A stretch of 5,475 nt of DNA from JANYCG01 sp031431035 (GCA_031431035.1 JANPCR010000118.1:1-5475); one strand, 5' to 3'; positions 1 to 5,475 are shown, counted from the first letter of the stretch. Numbers and translations: made by a program. Notes: generated from the letters alone by a model not told the origin.

Positions 1-485
1 ATGCTGGCGCACAAGGCCGTGCACGAGGCGCATGTGGCCGCTGAAGTGATTGCCGGCGAGTTGCAAGGCAACAAGGAACTGGCCAGCGCAGCCTTCAACG
101 CCCGGGTGATTCCGAGTGTTGCCTACACTGATCCTGAAGTCGCCTGGGTCGGCCTGACTGAAGACCAAGCCAAGGCGCAAGGCATCAAGGTCAAAAAAGG
201 CCTGTTCCCGTGGACCGCATCAGGCCGGGCCATTGCCAATGGACGCGACGAAGGCGTCACCAAGCTGCTGTTTGATGACTCCCCCGAAGCGCACGGCCAC
301 GGCAAGATCCTTGGTGGCGGCATGGTGGGCACCCATGCGGGCGACATGATTGGCGAAGTGGCACTGGCGATTGAGATGGGTGCTGATGCTATTGATATCG
401 GCAAGACGATTCATCCGCATCCGACGCTGGGCGAAAGCATCGGCATGGCGGCAGAGGTGGCGCATGGGAGTTGCACGGACTTGCC
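1..485 (+). repeat. Direct repeat, left copy (lpdA 3' end)
   Basis: Bases 1-485 align without any gap to 4991-5475 (constant offset 4990). I count 56 mismatches by hand, about 88.5% identity. The longest identical run is about 56 bases, at 220-275 (5210-5265). The right copy reaches the window edge, so the repeat may extend beyond 485. Homology also extends left of 4991 into about 4943, so the left copy should continue upstream of base 1. Confidence 0.93.
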
Positions 486-501
486 GCCTGCACACAAGTA
501 G
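1..501 (+). CDS. lpdA: Dihydrolipoyl dehydrogenase (E3), C-terminal part, copy A (5' end outside window)
   Basis: This is the C-terminal third of dihydrolipoyl dehydrogenase, the FAD flavoprotein that reoxidises dihydrolipoamide in 2-oxoacid dehydrogenase complexes in the cytoplasm. The frame is open from base 1 to the TAG at 499-501 (166 residues seen; the whole enzyme is about 470-480). The opening MLAHKAVHEAHVAAEVIAG is the end of the FAD domain. The rest is the dimerisation domain, with VIPSVAYTDPEVAWVGLTE, FPWTASGRAIAN and the active-site motif HPHPTLGES. In that motif the catalytic His is codon 418-420 and its Glu partner is codon 433-435. The ATG at base 1 is an internal methionine of the family, not a real start; the gene must begin upstream. 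In Burkholderiales lpdA commonly follows odhA-odhB, so copy A may be the 2-oxoglutarate dehydrogenase E3, but that context is not visible. The family call is secure. Whether this copy is full length is unknown. Confidence 0.93.
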   Translation: MLAHKAVHEAHVAAEVIAGELQGNKELASAAFNARVIPSVAYTDPEVAWVGLTEDQAKAQGIKVKKGLFPWTASGRAIANGRDEGVTKLLFDDSPEAHGHGKILGGGMVGTHAGDMIGEVALAIEMGADAIDIGKTIHPHPTLGESIGMAAEVAHGSCTDLPPAHK

Positions 502-531
502 GCCGCCATAGAGCCCCTACTGCAAACGTCC

Positions 532-554
532 GAACTGGCTAGAGTTCAGTTTTA
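532..554 (+). terminator. Weak candidate terminator after lpdA copy A
   Basis: About 30 bases after the lpdA stop, GAACT (532-536) can pair with AGTTC (543-547) across a 6-base loop. A short T run (TTTT, 550-553) follows. The stem is only five base pairs and AT-rich, so this is at best a weak intrinsic terminator and could be chance. Confidence 0.2.
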
Positions 555-572
555 GGTTGCTTTCAATAGCCA

Positions 573-849
573 AAGAGCTTCGTTCGCCAAGTGTTTTGCA
601 AACACCTGGCATGCGGTATCTTCGGCCACGGCAGTGCCCGCGTCCGCTGCTGGCACTGCGGGCATCACTACTTCGTGACCTTCCCCAAAAAAGGGCCATG
701 GTGTCTGTCCATTGCGTACCCTGCGGCGAATGGTGTAGACGATAGCTCACCGCGCCGATTACTTCTTCCCGCGCCGACCGGTGCGCCAGTGTGCACCGTC
801 AGTCTCGAAGCGACAGCGCTGCTTCACGTCGCTTGATGGAGCGACGTTC
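573..849 (+). mobile_element. Decayed IS91-family transposase remnant (N-terminal zinc-binding region)
   Basis: Two neighbouring frames together resemble the N-terminus of IS91-family (rolling-circle) transposases, as I recall that family. In frame 3, 573-683 reads FVRQVFCKHLACGIFGHG, then SARVRCWHCGHHYFVTF, matching the Cys-rich CG(I/V)xxHGFARxRCxxCGH block. In frame 1, from about 688, it continues KKGHGVCPLRTLRRMV, stop, TIAHRADYFFPRRPVRQ, then SKRQRCF and DGA. This matches the family's CKGRGVCPSCxxRRMxETAAHLxDHVFPRxPVRQ, SVPKRLRYF and DGA. Dropping one C from the CCCC run at 683-686 joins the frames with exact residue spacing. An in-frame TAG lies at 736-738, and two expected zinc-site cysteines are missing (the FSC and CPSC positions read P and R). 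The catalytic domain and both element ends are absent. Homology stops within a few bases of the glxR stop codon. It is a non-functional relic, useful as evidence of past mobile-element activity. Confidence 0.75.
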
Positions 850-850
850 C

Positions 851-1780
851 CTAAGGTTCCCCTAGCGGCTGGACTTGTTGGGCTTGCTGCCCGATTTCAA
901 AATTGGCCAAGTTTTCCAAAGCACGAACCATTGCCGAGTGGTCCCAAGCGTTACCACGATGCGCGACGCAAGCGTTAAATAGCTCTTGCGCTGTGGCGGT
1001 ATTGGGCAGTGACACGCCCAAAGCGCGCGCGCTGGACAGCGCAAGGTTCAAATCCTTTTGATGCAGCTCAATGCGAAAACCAGGATCAAAAGTGCGCTTG
1101 ATCATGCGTTCGCCATGCACTTCGAGAATTTTGGACGACGCAAACCCACCCATCAGCGCTTGGCGTACACGCGCCGGGTCAGCCCCAGCTTTGGCGGCAA
1201 AGAGCAGCGCTTCGGCTACCGCTTCAATGTTGAGTGCCACGATGATTTGGTTGGCTACTTTGGCGGTTTGGCCATCGCCGTTGCCACCAACCAAAGTGAT
1301 GTTTTTGCCCATCAGCTCTAACAAGGGTTTGACCTTGATGAATACGCTTTCGTCTGCGCCGACCATGATCGATAAAGTGGCATTTTTTGCGCCCACTTCG
1401 CCGCCAGAGACCGGTGCGTCCAAATAGTCGCAGCCGAGATCATTGATTTTCTTGGCAAATTGTTTGGTGGCAATCGGCGAGATGGAACTCATGTCCACCA
1501 CCGTCTTGCCTTTTGACAGCCCTGCGGCAAGGCCATCCACGCCAAACAAGACCTCTTCGACGTTGGGTGTGTCAGGCACCATGATGAAAACGACATCAGC
1601 GATCTCTGCCACGCCGCGGGGATTGGCGCACATCTTTGTGGCTTGGCTGGCGATGGAGGCGGGAATATGGTTGAGCATGCTGACAAACATTGGGTAGCCT
1701 GCAGCAATGAGATGCCCTGCCATGGGTGCGCCCATGGTGCCCAGGCCGATGAATCCGATTTTTTGGGGTTGTGAAATCAT
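851..1780 (-). CDS. glxR: Tartronate semialdehyde reductase (2-hydroxy-3-oxopropionate reductase)
   Basis: This cytoplasmic NAD(P)H-dependent enzyme reduces tartronate semialdehyde to D-glycerate. It belongs to the beta-hydroxyacid dehydrogenase family (GarR/GlxR branch). The protein is 309 residues. The N-terminal Rossmann motif IGFIGLGTMGAPMAGHL spans residues 8-24. The substrate-binding signature DAPVSGGEVGAKNATLSIMV spans 121-140. The catalytic lysine is K174 in GQTAKVANQIIVALNIEA, with N178 nearby, and FRIELHQKDLNLAL lies around 235-248. These segments match E. coli GarR closely and separate it from 3-hydroxyisobutyrate dehydrogenases. ATG at 1780 is preceded by AAGAG (1785-1789 on the plus strand) with a short 4-base spacer. 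It is the last gene of the operon, 48 bases after hyi. Compared with GarR (about 294 residues) it has an extra tail of about 11 residues, Gln/Pro-rich, coded right beside the IS91 remnant. Confidence 0.93.
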   Translation of the reverse strand: MISQPQKIGFIGLGTMGAPMAGHLIAAGYPMFVSMLNHIPASIASQATKMCANPRGVAEIADVVFIMVPDTPNVEEVLFGVDGLAAGLSKGKTVVDMSSISPIATKQFAKKINDLGCDYLDAPVSGGEVGAKNATLSIMVGADESVFIKVKPLLELMGKNITLVGGNGDGQTAKVANQIIVALNIEAVAEALLFAAKAGADPARVRQALMGGFASSKILEVHGERMIKRTFDPGFRIELHQKDLNLALSSARALGVSLPNTATAQELFNACVAHRGNAWDHSAMVRALENLANFEIGQQAQQVQPLGEP

Positions 1781-1828
1781 TTTTCTCTTGGAATTGAGTC
1801 AAGCGAAGAGGAGGGCGATGCGCTTGGT

Positions 1829-2608
1829 CTATTCAATGAGCTGTTTGCGCCAACCGAGTCCTGCCAACGTGTCAGTGGCAGGCTTGTATTCGCAGCCCAC
1901 CCAACCTGAATAGCCAATGGTGTCCAGGTGTTTGAAAAGCCAACGGTAGTTGATCTCGCCTGTGCCTGGCTCGTTGCGCCCAGGGTTGTCTGCGATTTGA
2001 ATATGACCGATGCGGGACAAATGTTTGATGAGCGTCGCGCCGAGCTCGCCTTCCATGCGCTGGGCGTGGTAAGTGTCGTACTGAATCAAGGCGTTGTCCG
2101 CGCCAACTTCATTGAGCAACTCAATGGCTTGCTCGGTGCGGTTCAGATAAAAACCGGGAATATCGTAGATGTTGATGGGTTCGACCAGCAGGGTGAGGCT
2201 TTGCGCTTCCAACGCTTTGGCCGCGTAGCGGAGATTGCTCACCACGGTCTGGCGTACCAGTTCAGGGTCAGCGCCAACGGGTGTTTTCCCCACCAAGCAG
2301 TTGAGTTTGCGCACCCCCAAGCCTTTGGCGTAGCGAATAGCAGTGGCCACGCCAGCACGAAACTCTTCCACGCGATCGGGCCAGCAAGCGATGCCGCGCT
2401 CGCCGGCTGCCCAGTCACCAGCGGGAAAATTGTGAAGCACCAGTTTGAGGCCATTCACCTCCAGGCGCTGTTGAATATCTTTCAAGAGGAAGTCATAGGG
2501 AAACAAAAATTCCACGGCTTCGAAGTTGGCCTTGGAAGCGGCAGCAAAGCGCTCGAGAAACGGCAACTCAGTGAACAGCATGGTCAAGTTGGCGGCGAAA
2601 TTGGGCAT
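1829..2608 (-). CDS. hyi: Hydroxypyruvate isomerase
   Basis: Hyi reversibly converts hydroxypyruvate to tartronate semialdehyde, feeding the GlxR step coded immediately downstream. The 259-residue protein has the AP-endonuclease-2-like TIM barrel and the usual family length (about 258-260). It follows E. coli Hyi nearly end to end: FAANLTMLFTELPFLERF (4-21), VEFLFPYDF (32-40), LHNFPAGDWAAGERGIAC (58-75), NCLVGKTPVG (103-112), VEPINIYDIPGFYL (142-155), IQYDTYHAQRMEGEL (175-189), QIADNPGRNEPGTGEINY (204-221) and GWVGCEYKP (235-243). The expected catalytic/metal residues are present: E143, D178, H181, Q204 and E240. I chose ATG at 2608 because it gives the family N-terminus and has GAAGAG (2615-2620, minus strand) six bases upstream. 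A TTG at 2641 would add 11 residues without family support. It lies 34 bases after the binding-protein stop, so cotranscription is likely. Confidence 0.95.
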   Translation of the reverse strand: MPNFAANLTMLFTELPFLERFAAASKANFEAVEFLFPYDFLLKDIQQRLEVNGLKLVLHNFPAGDWAAGERGIACWPDRVEEFRAGVATAIRYAKGLGVRKLNCLVGKTPVGADPELVRQTVVSNLRYAAKALEAQSLTLLVEPINIYDIPGFYLNRTEQAIELLNEVGADNALIQYDTYHAQRMEGELGATLIKHLSRIGHIQIADNPGRNEPGTGEINYRWLFKHLDTIGYSGWVGCEYKPATDTLAGLGWRKQLIE

Positions 2609-2642
2609 GGCTGACTCTTCAAAGGGCGAATTTGTCAACAAC

Positions 2643-3620
2643 TCAATCGGGCTTGAGCCCCTGCGTCTTTACTGCTACCTTGTAGATTTCAAACTCGTCT
2701 TTCACTTGCTTCTGATACTCAGCAGCAGAATTGCCGACCACGATGCCGCCCGTGGCCTCAATGCGCTGGCGCACGGCAGGATCAGCCAATGCTGCATTCA
2801 CGGCCGAATTCAACTTATCCACGATATCTTTGGGCGTGCCTTTGGGGGCAGACACACCCAAGAACGACATGCGATTGACAGAAGCTAATCCGACTTCACT
2901 GAACGTGGGCACATCGGGCAATTGAGCCAAGCGCGTTGGCGCCGCAACAACGATGGGCACGAGGCGTTTGTCCAAAATGAAGGGGAGCGATGTGGGCAGG
3001 TTGTCTGCCACGATACCGACTTGACCCGCGACAGCATCGTTTAAAGCGGGACCTGAGCCACGGTAAGGAATATGGGTGATGAAGACTTTTGCCTCGCTCT
3101 TGTACACCTCGGCCATCAAGTGCCCCACAGTACCTTGCCCAGCGGTGGCATAGCTGTGTTTGCCGGGCTCCTTTTTCAGGAGCTCCACAAAGCTTTTGTA
3201 GTCTTTGGCTGGAAACGATGGATGCACTGCAATCACATTCGGTGTAGCCGCCACATTCACGATATGAATAAAATCAATGTTCGGGTCATAGGGCGTTTTC
3301 GGGTTGATGGCTGGGTTGGCTGCCATGGTGGAGACGGACGACATGAGCAGGGTGTAGCCATCAGGCTGCGACTTGGCCACCTCATTCGCACCAATCGCGC
3401 CGCCTGCGCCAGCTTTGTTTTCGACGATCACGGTTTGGCCAAGCGCCACGCCCATCTTCGGGGATATCACTCGTGCCAGCAGGTCGGTTGTGCCACCAGG
3501 GGCGAATGGCACGATGAGCCGTACTGTTTGGCGGTTGGGGTAGGCCTGAGCAGTCGCCAAGCCGGGCAGCGCCGATGCGATGAGGCTCAAGGCTATCAGG
3601 TGGGCTCGAAGTTGTGTCAT
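2643..3620 (-). CDS. Bug-family tripartite tricarboxylate transporter substrate-binding protein
   Basis: This is a periplasmic solute-binding protein of the Bug/TctC family (TTT systems), which are highly expanded in Betaproteobacteria and bind small carboxylates. The 325-residue length is typical. Residues 1-26 look like a Sec signal peptide: MTQLRAH, a hydrophobic stretch, then ATAQA at the probable cleavage site before YPNR. There is no lipobox cysteine. Family motifs are VRLIVPFAPGGTTDLLAR (33-50), VENKAGAGGAIGANEVAK (66-83), PDGYTLLMSS (86-95), HIPYRGSGPALNDAVAGQV (183-201) and APKGTPKDIVDKLN (258-271). ATG at 3620 is chosen because it gives the signal peptide and has GAGAGG (3627-3632, minus strand) six bases upstream. 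Starting at 3713 would add an implausible N-terminal tail and run into the control region. It is first in the operon with hyi and glxR. No TctA/TctB membrane genes are in the window, as is common for orphan Bug genes. The ligand is unknown; a C2-C3 hydroxy- or oxo-acid would suit the neighbours. Confidence 0.93.
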   Translation of the reverse strand: MTQLRAHLIALSLIASALPGLATAQAYPNRQTVRLIVPFAPGGTTDLLARVISPKMGVALGQTVIVENKAGAGGAIGANEVAKSQPDGYTLLMSSVSTMAANPAINPKTPYDPNIDFIHIVNVAATPNVIAVHPSFPAKDYKSFVELLKKEPGKHSYATAGQGTVGHLMAEVYKSEAKVFITHIPYRGSGPALNDAVAGQVGIVADNLPTSLPFILDKRLVPIVVAAPTRLAQLPDVPTFSEVGLASVNRMSFLGVSAPKGTPKDIVDKLNSAVNAALADPAVRQRIEATGGIVVGNSAAEYQKQVKDEFEIYKVAVKTQGLKPD

Positions 3621-3811
3621 TGTTCGCCTCTCGTTGGTGGGTTGTATCGGGCTGTCGAGTCGCAGTTGGAAGGCTGAAGGATCAGTTTGGTTTAGGCAGC
3701 AGACCCAAATCATGTCGATACAAGACGCTTCACGGAAGTAGTGCGCGTGGCAATTTGGTTATTCTTTCAAGGAATATTGCCATTGCTCCAGCGCCGTGGT
3801 CTACTTTGAAT
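3621..3811. promoter_or_regulatory. Divergent control region between the Bug operon and the LysR gene
   Basis: These 191 bases separate the start codons of two outward-facing genes: the binding-protein operon (minus) and the LysR regulator (plus). This is the classic arrangement for a LysR regulator acting on its neighbour. I could not pick convincing -35/-10 pairs for either gene. The only clear structure is the inverted-repeat block near the LysR side, listed separately. Confidence 0.7.
3748..3782. promoter_or_regulatory. Candidate LysR operator: TGGCAAT-N21-ATTGCCA enclosing an ATTC-N7-GAAT palindrome
   Basis: TGGCAAT (3748-3754) and ATTGCCA (3776-3782) form a perfect 7-base inverted repeat. 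Inside it, ATTCTTTCAAGGAAT (3761-3775) is an imperfect 15-base palindrome. It contains the T-N11-A spacing typical of LysR-family binding sites (T at 3762, A at 3774). The two symmetries are not exactly concentric (centres about 3 bases apart). The site is 30-64 bases upstream of the LysR start, suiting autoregulation and activation of the divergent operon. Binding is inferred. Confidence 0.45.
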
Positions 3812-4720
3812 ATGACCAGCTTTCAGGCGATGCATCTGTTTGTCCGCGTGGTGGACTTAAGCTCTTTTAGCAAGGCAGCACTTGACCTTGGCATTGGGCA
3901 GCCATCGGCAACAAAACTCATCGCTCAACTAGAAAAACAGCTCGGATCGCGCCTTCTTTATCGAAGCACCCATGGTGTTACGCCCACCGAGGTCGGTGTT
4001 CTTTACTATGAAAAGTGCAAACTGATCGCGCAGCATCTTGAGGAAGCGGAGAATGTGGCGGGCTTGTTGCAATCGCAGATGCAAGGTGGCTTGCGCGTGA
4101 GCACAACGATGGATTTTGGTCGGCGCGTACTCGCACCTTTGGTGTTGCGATTCCTGAAGCTCAATCCCAAGCTGCAGATTGAGCTGCTATTTGATGATCA
4201 CATCGTGGACATGGTGGCGCAGGGTATTGATGTAGCCATTCGCATGGGGCGCTTGGTCGATTCCAATTTGGGCGCACGCTATTTGGGTCGCAACCCTTGG
4301 TCGGTCGTTGCTTCTCCTGAATACTTGGCGCTACACGGGACACCTCAAACGCCTTTCGATCTCACTTCACACGATGCGCTCATCATCAGTACGGTGCAAA
4401 ACGATTCACGCTGGCATTTCCAGGGTGTCAAAGGCGAAGAGCTGGCAGTGCAGCTCAAAGGCCCCATGCGCTCGAACAACAAATCTGCGCTCATGACGGC
4501 TGCTTGCGCCGGCCTAGGCATCGCCGCTTTGCCGACATATGTCGTGCATGAATCCGTAACAAGTGGCGCATTGGTCGCACTGCTGGGCGACTGGACGTTA
4601 CCGACGCAAGAAATTCATGCGGTTTACCCATCCCCCCGTATGGTGCCTGCCAAGGTGAGTGGGTTTACCGAGTGGCTGCACGAGCAGTTGACTGAGACCT
4701 GGTGGACGACGCATTTTTGA
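3812..4720 (+). CDS. LysR-family transcriptional regulator
   Basis: This 302-residue LysR-type regulator has the usual length for the family. The N-terminal winged helix-turn-helix covers about residues 1-60, with FVRVVDLSSFSKAALDLGIG (10-29), QPSATKLIAQLEKQLGSRLL (30-49) and YRSTHGVTPTEVG (50-62). A linker helix follows, then an effector domain from about residue 93 (GLRVSTTMDFGRRVLAPLVL). This contains VAQGIDVAIRMGRLVDSNL (135-153) and ACAGLGIAALP (231-241), typical of the CrgA-like subgroup. ATG at 3812 is chosen because it begins the conserved HTH. There is no good Shine-Dalgarno sequence before it, so translation may be weak. The open frame continues upstream to 3614, but that stretch overlaps the control region and shows no family similarity. 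It is divergent from the Bug-hyi-glxR operon and probably regulates it, sensing a substrate or intermediate. The effector is unknown. Confidence 0.93.
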   Translation: MTSFQAMHLFVRVVDLSSFSKAALDLGIGQPSATKLIAQLEKQLGSRLLYRSTHGVTPTEVGVLYYEKCKLIAQHLEEAENVAGLLQSQMQGGLRVSTTMDFGRRVLAPLVLRFLKLNPKLQIELLFDDHIVDMVAQGIDVAIRMGRLVDSNLGARYLGRNPWSVVASPEYLALHGTPQTPFDLTSHDALIISTVQNDSRWHFQGVKGEELAVQLKGPMRSNNKSALMTAACAGLGIAALPTYVVHESVTSGALVALLGDWTLPTQEIHAVYPSPRMVPAKVSGFTEWLHEQLTETWWTTHF

Positions 4721-4942
4721 AGTGACAAAAGCGAAGCTCGGCAAAACCAGCAAAAATTGATATGGTAAACACCCCTCTTCTCGTAACAGAATTTGCGCTA
4801 ATCAGCGACTGATGTGATGCACTACTGTGCCAAGCGGCACGTCCAACCTGCAAGTTATCGGCGCGGCGAATAGACAAACGAGTTCACCCCCACCCCTTTG
4901 GTGCTGGTCGAAGGCATCGCCGCCCTGTTACTAGCACTGCAC
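4721..4942. other. Intergenic stretch with no recognised gene
   Basis: Between the LysR stop and the start of clear lpdA homology I recognise no gene, RNA or element end. There are only tiny hairpins such as ATCAG-CGA-CTGAT (4800-4812) and GTGCC-AAGC-GGCAC (4828-4841). In the lpdA frame a TAG at 4871-4873 closes any longer upstream reading. The left edge of lpdA homology must fall in about 4911-4946. Confidence 0.55.
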
Positions 4943-5475
4943 GCCAACGTGCCCCACATTTTTGCCATCGGCGATATCGTTGGCCAGCCTATGCTCGCGT
5001 ACAAGGCGGTGCATGAAGCGCACGTAGCGGCGGAAGTGATTGCCGGAGAGTTGCATGGCAACAAGGAACTCGCCAGCACAGCTTTCAACGTCCGCGTGAT
5101 TCCGAGCGTCGCCTTCACCGATCCCGAAGTCGCCTGGGTCGGCCTCACCGAAGATCAAGCCAAGGCGCAGGGCATCAAGGTCAAGAAAGGCTTGTTCCCC
5201 TGGACAGCTTCAGGCCGGGCCATTGCCAATGGACGCGACGAAGGCGTCACCAAGCTGCTGTTTGACGACTCTCCAGAAGCCCACGGCCACGGCAAGATCC
5301 TCGGCGGTGGCATGGTCGGCACCCACGCAGGCGACATGATTGGCGAGATTGCGCTGGCGATTGAGATGGGTGCAGATGCTATTGATATCGGCAAGACGAT
5401 TCACCCGCATCCGACGCTTGGGGAATCTATTGGCATGGCGGCGGAAGTGGTGCATGGGAGTTGCACGGATTTGCC
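4943..5475 (+). pseudogene. lpdA: 5'-truncated dihydrolipoyl dehydrogenase fragment, copy B (runs off window)
   Basis: This is a second copy of the dihydrolipoyl dehydrogenase C-terminus, in the same direction as copy A. Clear homology begins at ANVPHIFAIGDIVGQPMLAY (from 4943). NVPHIFAIGDIVGQPMLAHK is the end of the FAD domain in intact enzymes. Upstream the sequence stops looking like lpdA, and the frame is closed by TAG at 4871. The FAD-binding GxGxxG, redox-active CxxxxC and NAD domains are therefore missing, and it cannot be a working E3. The frame stays open to the window end and retains the active-site HPHPTLGES, with H at 5408-5410 and E at 5423-5425. Over 161 codons shared with copy A I count only seven amino acid differences. 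One is His to Tyr in the conserved PMLAHK motif. Despite the truncation it has no internal stop or frameshift, so it is either recent as a fragment or maintained by recombination with copy A. Confidence 0.85.
4991..5475 (+). repeat. Direct repeat, right copy (lpdA 3' end)
   Basis: This is the partner of 1-485, co-linear without indels. Of about 56 mismatches, only about nine fall outside third codon positions or need more than a simple silent change. Homologous recombination between the two copies would delete 4990 bases, including the whole Bug-hyi-glxR-LysR module, and leave one lpdA 3' end. Confidence 0.93.

Noticed and set aside
532..535. GAAC as the IS91 target tetranucleotide next to the relic
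   Set aside because: IS91-family elements do favour GAAC/CAAG targets, but the tetranucleotide is common, the element ends are not recognisable, and it lies on the side of the transposase start rather than the oriIS end.
591..836. A separate small Cys-rich zinc-finger protein
   Set aside because: It contains a CxxC-like RCWHCGH motif, but the similarity continues in another frame with the spacing of an IS91-family transposase, so a decayed transposase explains it better.
1928..2614. A 228-codon open frame on the plus strand opposite hyi
   Set aside because: It is antisense to a gene matching hydroxypyruvate isomerase end to end, shows no recognisable motifs, and is explained by codon bias of the real gene.
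3072..3677. A 201-codon plus-strand open frame opposite the Bug gene
   Set aside because: It is antisense to a clear periplasmic binding protein and has unnatural composition (rich in His, Arg and Gly).
3621..3713. Longer Bug protein starting at 3713
   Set aside because: The ATG at 3620 gives a normal signal peptide and has a good Shine-Dalgarno. The longer form would bury the signal peptide.
3614..3811. N-terminal extension of the LysR frame upstream of ATG 3812
   Set aside because: The LysR helix-turn-helix starts at the ATG. The extension has no family similarity and would cover the divergent promoter region and the Bug start.
4665..4877. A 70-codon minus-strand open frame after the LysR gene
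   Set aside because: It overlaps the LysR 3' end in antisense, has low-complexity Ser/Arg composition and no recognisable domain or ribosome binding site.
1..5475. CRISPR array, tRNA, rRNA or a riboswitch
   Set aside because: No short regularly spaced repeats, tRNA-like cloverleaf sequences or rRNA similarity were seen, and the only repeat is the long lpdA pair.

Overview
The window looks like a chromosomal segment from a betaproteobacterium, probably Burkholderiales/Comamonadaceae. The clues are moderate-to-high GC, an E. coli-type dihydrolipoyl dehydrogenase C-terminus, a Bug-family periplasmic binding protein, and a LysR regulator divergent from a small catabolic operon. The genus cannot be fixed from the sequence alone.

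Layout: (1) 1-501 (+) is the C-terminal third of a dihydrolipoyl dehydrogenase (lpdA/odhL, copy A) with its stop codon; its 5' part lies outside the window. (2) 502-850 has no intact gene. About 573-849 is a decayed N-terminal piece of an IS91-family transposase, with one frameshift and one in-frame stop. (3) 851-3620 (-) is a three-gene operon transcribed leftward in the order Bug-type solute-binding protein, hydroxypyruvate isomerase (hyi), tartronate semialdehyde reductase (glxR/garR). (4) 3621-3811 is the divergent control region, with an inverted repeat and a LysR-box-like palindrome. (5) 3812-4720 (+) is the LysR-type regulator. (6) 4721-4942 holds no recognisable gene. (7) About 4943-5475 (+) is a second, 5'-truncated copy of the lpdA 3' end (copy B), in the same orientation as copy A and running off the window.

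The catabolic genes form a coherent unit. Hyi interconverts hydroxypyruvate and tartronate semialdehyde, and GlxR reduces tartronate semialdehyde to D-glycerate. The Bug protein probably captures a small carboxylate in the periplasm, and the LysR protein probably controls the operon. Glyoxylate carboligase and glycerate kinase, the usual partners, are not in the window.

The most notable feature is the architecture. The module plus an IS91 remnant sits between two gap-free direct copies of the lpdA 3' end (485 aligned bases, offset 4990, about 88% identical by hand count). The differences are mostly silent. This is what a single-crossover (Campbell-type) integration of a circular molecule carrying a foreign lpdA 3' fragment would leave: a full-length hybrid lpdA on one side and a headless lpdA fragment on the other. 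That history is an inference; the repeat, the truncation and the transposase remnant are visible directly.
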